The notes below the pieces were generated by a model. That model had not been told where the DNA came from. It worked only from the letters and a program-made list of their open reading frames with translations, and made no database searches. Below, piece by piece: positions 1 through 8,682 of a stretch of DNA of 33,701 bases. Within the stretch, counting starts at the first letter, position 1; each line of letters opens with the position of its first letter. The stretch is from Alphaproteobacteria bacterium (lineage in GTDB: Bacteria; Pseudomonadota; Alphaproteobacteria; DSM-16000; Inquilinaceae): the NCBI GenBank assembly GCA_028281985.1, contig JANQIU010000360.1, positions 1 through 33,701 of the forward strand. The letters are read 5' to 3'. A program made the position numbers and the translations under genes.

Positions 1-1
1 C

Positions 2-52
2 GGCCGCGGCGTCGGAACCCAAGCTGGGGGCCGGCGCCGCGGCCTTTCTTTT
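2..52 (+). terminator. Rho-independent terminator of a gene left of the window
   Basis: A perfect 10-bp stem (2-11 with 35-44) continues inward through one G-T wobble and three more pairs to 15/31. It leaves a loop of about 15 nt and is followed directly by a T-rich run at 45-52. This is a textbook intrinsic terminator for plus-strand transcription, so a plus-strand gene should end just left of the window. It also insulates the pqiA-like gene that begins at 142. Confidence 0.85.
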
Positions 53-141
53 GGCATGTGGCCGGGTGACCTGGGGAATTGTCGATGATGATGGTAACGG
101 CGCCGCTGCCGGGTCCCCGGACCAGACCATAGGGGGCAACC

Positions 142-726
142 GTGTCGAGGGGCCGGCGGAGGCGGCGCGCACGCCTGTTGTGGTTCGGCAGGCCGCGGCC
201 GTTGCCGGTCGGCCTGGCGCAGCGCTGGCTGGTTGGCGGCGGCCTGTGGTTGTCGCTGGCCTTGCTGGCCGCGGGCGTCACCGTGCCGACCATGACCATC
301 GAGACGCTGCCGCTGTTTGAAGAGGATGTGTCCGTCCTCAGCGGGTTGGGCGTGCTGTGGGAAGACGGTCAATATGCCCTGTTCGCAGTCCTTCTGGTGT
401 TTTCGCTTCTGTTTCCGGCAGGGAAGCTGGTGATCGCCCTCTGGGCATGGTTCATTGCCGGCTGGCAGCCGACGCCGCCGATCCGGCCGATGCGGGTGCT
501 GGACCGACTGGCCAAATGGTCGATGCTGGATGTTTTCGTCATTGCCGTAGTAGTGGCGGCGGTCAACGTCGCCATCATCGGCGATGTCTTCGTTCAGCCA
601 GGCCTGTACTGCTTCACCGCGTCGGTGCTGCTTTCGAAGGTCCTGGTGGGCCGGATTTTGACGCTGGCGCGGCGAGCGACCCCATCCGGAACGACCGCCC
701 GGTCGGAAAGAGACCGCCCAGGATAA
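142..726 (+). CDS. PqiA-family (paraquat-inducible protein A-like) inner-membrane protein
   Basis: A 194-residue protein with an Arg-rich N-terminus (cytoplasmic by the positive-inside rule) and hydrophobic segments near 32-52, 75-105 and 125-165. The motif DRLAKWSMLDVFVIA (about residues 122-136) and the later GLYCFTASVLLS are typical of the PqiA family, whose members are linked to membrane-stress and MCE-type lipid transport systems. The usual PqiA protein has two such modules and zinc-finger-like Cys pairs. This one has a single module and no Cys pair, so it is a short-form member. The GTG start follows an AGGGGG ribosome-binding sequence. No pqiB/MCE partner is adjacent. The last roughly 18 residues are polar and low complexity, and they overlap the convergent PAS gene by 113 bp. 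Family is fairly sure; specific function unknown. Confidence 0.8.
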   Translation: MSRGRRRRRARLLWFGRPRPLPVGLAQRWLVGGGLWLSLALLAAGVTVPTMTIETLPLFEEDVSVLSGLGVLWEDGQYALFAVLLVFSLLFPAGKLVIALWAWFIAGWQPTPPIRPMRVLDRLAKWSMLDVFVIAVVVAAVNVAIIGDVFVQPGLYCFTASVLLSKVLVGRILTLARRATPSGTTARSERDRPG

Positions 727-1222
727 CTGGTTCGGCCAGTTTGCTGTCCCAGGCCGGCAGGTGGATCCCTTCGAATTCCGCCGTCGGATCGGGCCGGCTG
801 CCGATCGAGCGTCGGTCGAAACGGCCGCGGACGATGACCGGCAGACCGGTTTCGAGAACCTCGCTGTAGAACGCGGCGACCGACCGGGCCTCGGCTTCTT
901 CCTTGTACAGATCGGTAACGGCCCGGCCTGTCAGGTCCTGTCCCACCAGCTCGACGAGGCCGGTGCCGATCAAGCGATGCCGGAAGTCGCTCCGGTCCGC
1001 TGTCGGGGACAAGATGAACATCCAGGGAAGCATGGCCTTGTGCTGGGCGGGATCGAACCGGCGGCGGTCCAAACGGCCAAACCGGGGAACCTCCGCCCGC
1101 CACCAATCCAGGAACCGCTGGACCCCGGCACCGGTCGGCGAGACACCGACTTCCACGCGCCAAGCGGTGCTCAACGGCCACGGGTTCTTTGCCTCTGTTT
1201 CGGCCGGTGCTGCCGTGGACAT
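614..1222 (-). CDS. PAS_5-type PAS-domain protein
   Basis: A 202-residue soluble protein with no transmembrane segment. Its central part (about 30-165) has the pattern of the PAS_5 family common in alphaproteobacteria: an R-P-x-R-x-FDP-like opening (here RRFDPAQHKAMLPWMF), then the RLIGTGLVELVGQDLTG core and the LP-x-x-x-x-G-x-F stretch near the C-terminus (EPVILGGLFP). The family is of unknown function and is thought to sense or signal alone. I chose the ATG at 1222 because GGGAGGT lies 6-7 nt upstream; an in-frame start at 1249 has no such site. Its 3' end runs 113 bp into the convergent pqiA-like gene. Nothing nearby indicates a partner. Confidence 0.75.
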   Translation of the reverse strand: MSTAAPAETEAKNPWPLSTAWRVEVGVSPTGAGVQRFLDWWRAEVPRFGRLDRRRFDPAQHKAMLPWMFILSPTADRSDFRHRLIGTGLVELVGQDLTGRAVTDLYKEEAEARSVAAFYSEVLETGLPVIVRGRFDRRSIGSRPDPTAEFEGIHLPAWDSKLAEPVILGGLFPTGRSFRMGSLAAPASKSGPPGPSKAAPTR

Positions 1223-1489
1223 GTCGGCACCTCCCACCGTTCCTCCCACGCAGGCCGTACGGGACGACCGCGCATGCTTACCCTATAGTGGTACTCGAAA
1301 GGGATCACCAGCAAACAGCAGTGGTTCCCGGCAGGCCCGCGGATCATCATCCCATCCGGCCGCTTGCCGGCCGCGCGCCGCTCGTGTTAGGCGGGCTGCT
1401 GATCATCGCCCAGGCAGTTCCGCTCCGGGCGATGCCGTTCGGCGATGCTGCATCGACGCCAACTGCGCTAAAACCAAGAGGGTCGCCCC

Positions 1490-2140
1490 ATGCTTCTGGT
1501 CTTGCTTGGCCCCCCGGGATCCGGGAAGGGTTCCCAATCCGAGCGGCTGGTCGACGAATTCGATATGCAGCAGGTCTCCACGGGCGAGATGCTGCGCGCG
1601 GAAGTGCGCGCCGGCACCGACATCGGAAAACAGGTCGCCAGCTTGATGGATGAAGGCAAGCAGGCGCCCGACGAACTGATGGTGCGGCTGCTTGAACAGC
1701 GCCTTGCAAAGATCACCGATCAGACCGGGATCATACTCGACGGGTTTCCGCGCACCCTGAACCAGGCCCAGAAGCTGGATGAGATGCTACCCCGCCTGGG
1801 CCGGCGGGTGGATGCGGCGATCGAGATGCAGTTGCCGGAAGCGGTCTCCGTCGGCCGGATCACCGGTCGGTTCGCCTGCGCCAAATGCGGTGCCGGCTAC
1901 CATGAGCAGTTCAAGCCGACGGCAAAGCCCGGCATATGCGATGTATGCGGATCGACCGAGTTCACCCGCCGGTCCGACGATTCCGAAAGCGTCGTCAACG
2001 CCCGCCTGGACGCCTATCGTCAGCAGACGGAACCGGTGATCCCGCACTATCGCACCGTCGGGGTGCTGGTTCCGGTGGATGCCGATCGCAGCTTCGACGC
2101 GGTCTACGCCGATATTCGGGCGATCGTTCAGGGCCTTTAG
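1490..2140 (+). CDS. adk: Adenylate kinase
   Basis: Interconverts ATP + AMP and 2 ADP in the cytosol. The 216-residue length is normal for the long bacterial form. The P-loop GPPGSGKG is at residues 7-14, the AMP-binding stretch STGEMLRAEV at 30-39, and LDGFPRT at 83-89. The LID (about 120-160) carries four cysteines, C130-x2-C133 and C150-x2-C153, the zinc-binding form of the lid. A GAGGG ribosome-binding site precedes the ATG. A CapA-like gene follows 9 nt after the stop, so the two are probably co-transcribed. In many alphaproteobacteria adk lies in the ribosomal-protein operon after secY. Here it does not, so this could be a relocated gene or a second copy. Confidence 0.96.
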   Translation: MLLVLLGPPGSGKGSQSERLVDEFDMQQVSTGEMLRAEVRAGTDIGKQVASLMDEGKQAPDELMVRLLEQRLAKITDQTGIILDGFPRTLNQAQKLDEMLPRLGRRVDAAIEMQLPEAVSVGRITGRFACAKCGAGYHEQFKPTAKPGICDVCGSTEFTRRSDDSESVVNARLDAYRQQTEPVIPHYRTVGVLVPVDADRSFDAVYADIRAIVQGL

Positions 2141-2149
2141 GCGGGACCG

Positions 2150-3154
2150 GTGCCGGTGCAGGACAGTGTCACGCTGGCTTTCGTCGGCGACATCAACGTT
2201 GCAGGCGATGTCGACCGCGACCTGGACCGGCGCGGGCCGGACTGGTTCTGGGGTGACGTCCAGCCGCTGTTGCAGTCCGCCGATGCGGTGATCGCCAATC
2301 TCGAAACGCCGATCACCCGATCGACCCGGAAGTGGCCCTGGCCCAAGGCCTACAAATTCCGGGCCCGGCCAGAGACCCTGTCGATCCTGCAGGCCGCCAA
2401 TGTCCGGCTGGTGAACCTGGCTAACAACCACATGGTCGACCACGACCGTCAAGGTGTGATCGACACGCTGGAGCACCTGGACGCGGCCGGTATCGCCCAT
2501 GTGGGGGCGGGTGCCGACGCCGATGGCGCCGAGCGGACCGCGGTGATCGACGTGGCCGGGCTTCGCGTCGGGGCCTATGGGCTGACCGACAATGTATGGG
2601 AATACGCGGCCAAGCCCGGTCGGCCCGGCACCAACTTCATGTGGATCCGATCGACCCCGGCCCGGGTGGACCGCCTGCGGGCGGCGGCGGCGTCACTGGC
2701 GGCGTCACAGGTCGACCTTCGAGTGATCAGCGCCCATTGGGGCCCCAATATGCGGCTGCACCCGATCCGCCGGTTCCAACGGTTCGCCGCCGATGCCCTT
2801 GCCGCGGGCTTCGACATGCTGCACGGACATTCGGCCCATGTGGTCCAGCGGGTGGATCGGATCGACGGACGCCCGGTCTTGTACGACTGCGGCAACTTCC
2901 TGGACGACTACTGGCCGTTCCCGTTCCGGCGGACGCTCTGGTCGTTCATCTTCTTCCTTGATCTGAAGCAGGGGCGGCCCACCGCCTTGCGCCTGATGCC
3001 GGTGAAGCTGTTCTCAAACTATGTGCGCCTGGCGACAGGGGAACTTGCAGACAGGATCTGCGCCCTGATGGTCAAGCGTTGCCAGCGTGGCAATGTCGCG
3101 ATGGAGCGGACCGGAGCCGGGCTTCGAGTCGACCTGGAGCCGGTGCCCTCCTGA
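2150..3154 (+). CDS. CapA-family (PGA_cap) metallophosphatase-like protein
   Basis: A 334-residue protein with the motif series of the PGA_cap family, a calcineurin-like metallo-fold: FVGDINVAGD (11-20), ANLETPIT (49-56), VNLANNHMVD (88-97), SAHWGP, and GHSAHVVQ further on. The Asp, Glu, Asn and His residues of these motifs would bind metal. In Bacillus capA-type genes take part in poly-gamma-glutamate capsule export, but most proteobacterial members are unlinked to capB/capC, as here, and their substrate is unknown. There is no clear signal peptide. The GTG start is 9 nt after adk, consistent with translation from one mRNA. Its stop codon lies in a short inverted repeat shared with the convergent MFS gene. 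Confidence 0.82.
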   Translation: MPVQDSVTLAFVGDINVAGDVDRDLDRRGPDWFWGDVQPLLQSADAVIANLETPITRSTRKWPWPKAYKFRARPETLSILQAANVRLVNLANNHMVDHDRQGVIDTLEHLDAAGIAHVGAGADADGAERTAVIDVAGLRVGAYGLTDNVWEYAAKPGRPGTNFMWIRSTPARVDRLRAAAASLAASQVDLRVISAHWGPNMRLHPIRRFQRFAADALAAGFDMLHGHSAHVVQRVDRIDGRPVLYDCGNFLDDYWPFPFRRTLWSFIFFLDLKQGRPTALRLMPVKLFSNYVRLATGELADRICALMVKRCQRGNVAMERTGAGLRVDLEPVPS

Positions 3155-3176
3155 CGGGCCGCGCCGGGCCAGTCAG
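3151..3176. terminator. Inverted repeat between capA-like and MFS genes, possible bidirectional terminator
   Basis: CTGAC (3151-3155) pairs with GTCAG (3172-3176), and inside it GGCC (3157-3160) pairs with GGCC (3167-3170). The TGA stops of both convergent genes lie in the two outer arms. There is no T tract on either side, so termination activity is inferred only from position. Confidence 0.4.
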
Positions 3177-4363
3177 TGGCTGCCGCGTTCGCCCGCGGGC
3201 GTGGGGTGGTGGACGGCCCGGTAGACGTTGACCGCCAAGGCCAAAGCATAGGCCACGGCCATGGCGGCAACGAAGCCGTGCGGGTTCCACAGGTCCTTGG
3301 CCAGCCCCGAAGCCGGCGGTCCGGTCATGCTGCCGACCTGATACATGGCGACGAAGGCGGTATTGGCGATGCTGAGCTGGTGCACGCTGAACCTATGGCC
3401 GAGCACCGTCAGGCCCAGCGTATAGAGCGCGCCGATGGTGCCGCCCCAGACGAACACCGTGGGCCAGAGCAGCCACGGGTGGCCCAACAGGAAGGGCAGC
3501 GCGATGGTGGCGATCAGTCCCACCGCGCTGCAGCCGATCAGGACCTTCTGCCGGTCGAAATGATCCGCCAGCCAGCCGATCGGCAGCTGCATGATCACGA
3601 TCCCGGCACCGCCGGCGATCACCAGCTCCACGATGACCGGTTCCGCCAGGCCGTTGGCGATGCCGTAGACCGGAAACACGTTGAGGAGCGTGCTGCCGAC
3701 AAAGCCGCCGATGATGGCGGCCACGAAGGGGACGGGGGAGCGCAGAACGAACCGGTAGGCGCGTCCGATCGGTTGGGCCGGCATATGCGGCGCCATCCCG
3801 TGGGTGAAGATGAGCGGTGTGGATGCCACCGCAATCAGGCCGGCAAGCCAGATGAACGGCGTTGGGCCGTCGGTGCCGACGAGTCGCAGCAGGATCGGCC
3901 CCATGAGGAACCCCAGCGCCAAGGCTGCGACATAGATGCCCATCATCCGTCCGCGCTGGCGTTCGGTAACGATCGCGTTGATCCAGGTTTCGCTGACCAC
4001 CCAATGCACGCTGAGGCCGAGTCCGAAGGCGAACCGCAGCAGGAACCACCAGGGCAGGATGTCTACCCAGGGAAACAGCAGCAGGCTGCCAAGCGCCAGG
4101 GCCAGGCCCAGATACATCGAAGGCAGCGTGTGAATCGTCTGTAGAAGGCGGGGCAGAAACGGCGCCATCAGGATGGTGGCAATGCCGGACACCGAAGCGT
4201 TCAGGCCGATCACCGTGGCGTTGTAGCCGGCCTCGGCCATGGCAAAGCTGATCAGCGGCGCGGTCCCGCCGGTGATCATCCCGGCCACGGCCGCACTGGC
4301 GATCACGGCGAACAGGGTGATGATGTAGCGGAATGAACCTGGCATCCGATTGGCGTCGGGCAC
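3173..4363 (-). CDS. MFS transporter, YcaD-like
   Basis: A polytopic membrane protein of about 396 residues and 11-12 hydrophobic segments, the usual size of a 12-TM major facilitator. The first segment (FRYIITLFAVIASAAVAGM) begins about ten residues from the start. A glycine- and arginine-rich loop with the TERQRGRMMG pattern lies between the middle segments of the N-terminal half, as in the MFS inter-TM loop, and a second basic loop, WLADHFDRQKVL, lies in the C-terminal half. The open frame extends further upstream but is low in hydrophobic content there. I chose the GTG at 4363 because GAGG sits 6 nt before it. The ATG at 4345 is the alternative but lacks a ribosome-binding site. Substrate cannot be read from sequence. 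It is divergent from the histidine kinase gene. Confidence 0.8.
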   Translation of the reverse strand: MPDANRMPGSFRYIITLFAVIASAAVAGMITGGTAPLISFAMAEAGYNATVIGLNASVSGIATILMAPFLPRLLQTIHTLPSMYLGLALALGSLLLFPWVDILPWWFLLRFAFGLGLSVHWVVSETWINAIVTERQRGRMMGIYVAALALGFLMGPILLRLVGTDGPTPFIWLAGLIAVASTPLIFTHGMAPHMPAQPIGRAYRFVLRSPVPFVAAIIGGFVGSTLLNVFPVYGIANGLAEPVIVELVIAGGAGIVIMQLPIGWLADHFDRQKVLIGCSAVGLIATIALPFLLGHPWLLWPTVFVWGGTIGALYTLGLTVLGHRFSVHQLSIANTAFVAMYQVGSMTGPPASGLAKDLWNPHGFVAAMAVAYALALAVNVYRAVHHPTPAGERGSH

Positions 4364-4587
4364 GCGCGGCCTCGCACTCAAACGATAAAGGAGGGTTCGG
4401 GGCGGCGGCCCGCTGCGGGGAAGGCCGAGCCGAACGGAAGCAGGCGTCCCCGCAAGACTGACTCCTTTTAGTCGTGGTCGGAAGTCGCTGCACCGGATGC
4501 CGGACCAACGGCCGCGGCCATGCATCCCGCGCAAACATGCTTCCCGACCCTCGCAGCCCTTAGGAAACAGATTGTTAAGGGCAACCA

Positions 4588-4600
4588 TACCAGACTGGTA
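4588..4600. promoter_or_regulatory. Short dyad in the MFS / histidine kinase divergent promoter region
   Basis: TACCAG and CTGGTA are perfect inverted 6-mers around one central A, 31 bp before the kinase start. The 267-bp divergent intergenic region (4364-4630) otherwise shows no clear promoter elements. The dyad could be an operator for either gene, but a repeat this short can occur by chance. Confidence 0.25.
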
Positions 4601-4630
4601 GTCGAAACCGCGTGAACTGGAAATCTGAGC

Positions 4631-6475
4631 ATGGCCCCGGCCGACCCCACCCTGTCGGCGGATGTGGAGTCGGGCATGATGGCCGACCGGGTCCGCATGT
4701 TGGCGGATCGGGCCATCGTCGGCCTCGCCTTCAGCACCATCTGCGCCGCGTTCCTGGTGGGGGCCTATTGGGATGCCGGGAGCGCCTGGCATCTGCTGGG
4801 CTGGTTCGCGATCATGATGGCGCTGTCATCGGCGCGGCTAGTGCAGTTGCGCACGGTCAAGTCCGTGCCGGCACGACGGGCGCCGCGACGATGGGCGCAG
4901 GAGCACGCCGGGCTTTCCGTTCTTCTTGGGCTGATGTGGGGCTATGCCGGCGTGGTGCTGGCCGTGGAGCAGCCCGCGGAACTGCGCATGTTCGGGTATC
5001 TGGTGCCGGCCGGCATCTGCGCGGGCGTGCTGGCGACCTATTCCGCCTACTACCCGACCGTCGTCGGTTTCACCCTGGCGTCGATGGTGCCGATCACGAT
5101 CGGCCAGCTGTTCCAGGGATTTGCCGCCGGCCCTTCGGCGGCGGCCCTTTGCCTGCTGTTCACCGTCGTTCTGGTGCTGAATGCCGTCCGGCAGCATGGT
5201 GCCATAGGACGCGCCATCGCCCTTCGGTTCGAGAACCTGGACCTGCTGTCCGAGCAGGCGGTCGTGAACCGGCGGATGGAAACGCTGAATGGCACCCTGA
5301 CCCGCGCATTGGCCCTCGGAGAAGCGGCGGAGCAGGCGCTGGAGGAAAAGACCGCGATCCTGGAGACGACCCTGGAGCACATCAGCCAGGGCATCGTGAT
5401 GGTCAACGCCGATCACCGAATCGTCGCCCACAATGCCCGCTACACCGAGCTCCTGCAGCTGCCGGCCGATCTGCTGGCGGGTCCGGTTCCGCTCCAGGCG
5501 GTGCTGGACTTCCGCGTCCGGCGGGGCGATTTCGACGGAACCGGGACGGAGCAGCAGCAACTCTGCCGACTGGTCAGCGGTCACCATGACGACCCGGTCT
5601 CCATCGTCGAACAGCCGGGGCCGGGCGGCGTCACCTTCGAGAGCTGCGCGGTTCCCCTGCCGGACGGGGGATGGGTCCAAACCCTGTCCGATGTAACCGC
5701 CCGGCGTGCCCTGGAGTCGGCGTTGCGCAGCGCCAAGCGGGACGCCGAGCGGGCCAACCGCGCCAAGTCAGCCTTCCTGGCCAATCTAAGCCATGAGCTG
5801 CGAACGCCGCTGAACGCGATCATCGGGTTCTCGGAGATCCTGGCGGATGGGGTGCTGCCGGATTCCGAGCGACGGTCGCCGGAATACGCCAACTATATCC
5901 GCCAGTCGGGCCAACTCCTGCTGGGGTTGATCAACGAGATCCTGGACCTGTCGAAAATCGAGTCCGGTTCGTTGGAAATCGTCCGCAGCTTGCTGAACCC
6001 CGCGGACGTGCTGCGCCAGCCGATCACGTTGATGGGCGAACAGGCGCAGCGCAAAGCGATTTCCATCGAACTGCGGGTGGCGCCGGAAACGCCGGCTATC
6101 TATGCCGACGACCGGTCGTTGCGTCAGATCCTGATGAACCTGATCTCAAATGCCGTGAAGTACACCCCGGACGGCGGTGCGGTGCATGTCGGCGCGGCGT
6201 CGTCGCCCGACGGTGGGGTTGAGATCACCGTTGCCGACACCGGTGTCGGTATGCCGGAGAGCGAGATCGATCGGCTGTTCCAGCCCTTCCAGCGGCTGGA
6301 CAATCGCGTCAGCGGCAGCGGCACCGGTTTGGGCCTGGCGATCGTCCGGGCGCTGGTCAATCTGCACGACGGACATATCCACATCGACAGCCGGGAAGGC
6401 CAGGGCACCCGCTTCACGATAATTTTTCCGCCATCGCCCCAGCCGACCAAAGTCGGTGTTTTGGCGGTGAAATGA
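4631..6475 (+). CDS. Membrane PAS-domain sensor histidine kinase
   Basis: A 614-residue kinase. Residues about 28-200 form around six hydrophobic segments with short loops and no large periplasmic domain. A coiled segment follows (about 215-250, EEKTAILETTLEHI), then a PAS_7-type domain (about 250-365, core GIVMVNADHRIVAHNARY). The dimerisation/phosphoacceptor domain has H388 in SHELRTPLNAIIGFSEIL. The ATPase domain shows the N box (LMNLISNAVKYTP), G1 (DTGVGMPES) and G2 (GSGTGLGLAIV). There is no receiver domain and no response regulator beside it, so it is an orphan kinase. The phosphoacceptor helix resembles those of the PleC/DivJ/PdhS group that act through DivK, which would suit a CtrA-using organism, but that subfamily assignment is inference. 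Confidence 0.9.
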   Translation: MAPADPTLSADVESGMMADRVRMLADRAIVGLAFSTICAAFLVGAYWDAGSAWHLLGWFAIMMALSSARLVQLRTVKSVPARRAPRRWAQEHAGLSVLLGLMWGYAGVVLAVEQPAELRMFGYLVPAGICAGVLATYSAYYPTVVGFTLASMVPITIGQLFQGFAAGPSAAALCLLFTVVLVLNAVRQHGAIGRAIALRFENLDLLSEQAVVNRRMETLNGTLTRALALGEAAEQALEEKTAILETTLEHISQGIVMVNADHRIVAHNARYTELLQLPADLLAGPVPLQAVLDFRVRRGDFDGTGTEQQQLCRLVSGHHDDPVSIVEQPGPGGVTFESCAVPLPDGGWVQTLSDVTARRALESALRSAKRDAERANRAKSAFLANLSHELRTPLNAIIGFSEILADGVLPDSERRSPEYANYIRQSGQLLLGLINEILDLSKIESGSLEIVRSLLNPADVLRQPITLMGEQAQRKAISIELRVAPETPAIYADDRSLRQILMNLISNAVKYTPDGGAVHVGAASSPDGGVEITVADTGVGMPESEIDRLFQPFQRLDNRVSGSGTGLGLAIVRALVNLHDGHIHIDSREGQGTRFTIIFPPSPQPTKVGVLAVK

Positions 6476-6478
6476 GCG

Positions 6479-6519
6479 GCCAAGAGCGGTTCTCAGAACG
6501 ATCATAAAAGTCTCTTGGC
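6479..6519 (+). terminator. Hairpin directly after the histidine kinase stop
   Basis: GCCAAGAG (6479-6486) pairs perfectly with CTCTTGGC (6512-6519). The loop holds a second small dyad, GTTCT-C-AGAAC (6489-6499). It begins 3 nt after the stop codon. No T tract follows, so it may be a weak terminator or a 3' end-protecting structure. Confidence 0.35.
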
Positions 6520-6546
6520 GGTTGAGATGCTTTAGGTTGCGTCAGA

Positions 6547-6562
6547 TCAATGCGCGCATTGA
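6547..6562. promoter_or_regulatory. 16-bp perfect palindrome upstream of pckG, candidate operator
   Basis: TCAATGCGCGCATTGA is its own reverse complement. It lies about 220 bp upstream of the pckG start and 70 bp after the kinase gene. Palindromes of this size with a CG-rich centre are typical binding sites of LacI- or GntR-type dimers, which often control gluconeogenic genes. No such regulator is encoded in the window. It is not followed by a T tract, so a terminator role is unlikely. Confidence 0.4.
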
Positions 6563-6781
6563 CGTCTGCTTAACAGTGGCTGACGGTTCTCGGTAGCAGG
6601 GATCAGGGGAGGCCCCTTCCGGCACCGACCCGTGACACGGCCGTCGCGGACGGGTACCGATCTCCAGCGGAGCTGTTTCCTCTGTAGCGACCTCGCAGCC
6701 GACCGGGGCGTCTGCGCCCGATCCCTTCGTGTTGCGCACCCACCCTGACCCGTGCGTCCAACCGCCCTTCGGAGAGGCCTG

Positions 6782-8629
<1,848 letters not shown>

Positions 8630-8638
8630 TCGTCAACG

Positions 8639-8662
8639 GACCGGGCCAGCAGCGGCTCGGTC
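8639..8662. terminator. Hairpin between convergent pckG and ABC ATPase genes
   Basis: GACCGGGCC (8639-8647) pairs with GGCTCGGTC (8654-8662) with one G-T wobble and a 6-nt loop. It is 10 nt after the pckG stop. No T tract follows, so it is a likely but not classic terminator. Confidence 0.45.
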
Positions 8663-8682
8663 GGTGGACGCGCCGATCCGGT

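Larger units (their letters stand above)
6476..6781 (+). other. Intergenic region upstream of pckG
   Basis: A stretch of 306 bp without a gene. It holds, in order, the 3' hairpin of the kinase gene, a 16-bp perfect palindrome (6547-6562), a GGGG-AGG-CCCC dyad (about 6614-6624), a 5-bp hairpin (6706-6719) and the GGAGAGG ribosome-binding site of pckG (6771-6777). I could not identify a convincing -35/-10 pair. Confidence 0.5.

Noticed and set aside
1223-1489. Possible small gene before adk
   Set aside because: Plus-strand frames there are compositionally random, lack ribosome-binding sites and overlap the PAS gene promoter; I treat it as intergenic with no identified elements apart from the two ribosome-binding sites at its ends.
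3176-4144. Long plus-strand ORF opposite the MFS gene
   Set aside because: It is antisense to a clear membrane transporter, and its His/Gln/Arg/Asp-rich translation has no family pattern; it is a product of high GC.
4364-4792. N-terminal extension of the MFS protein to 539 residues
   Set aside because: The extra roughly 140 residues are polar, reach into the divergent kinase gene, and lack a ribosome-binding site; the frame is open only by chance.
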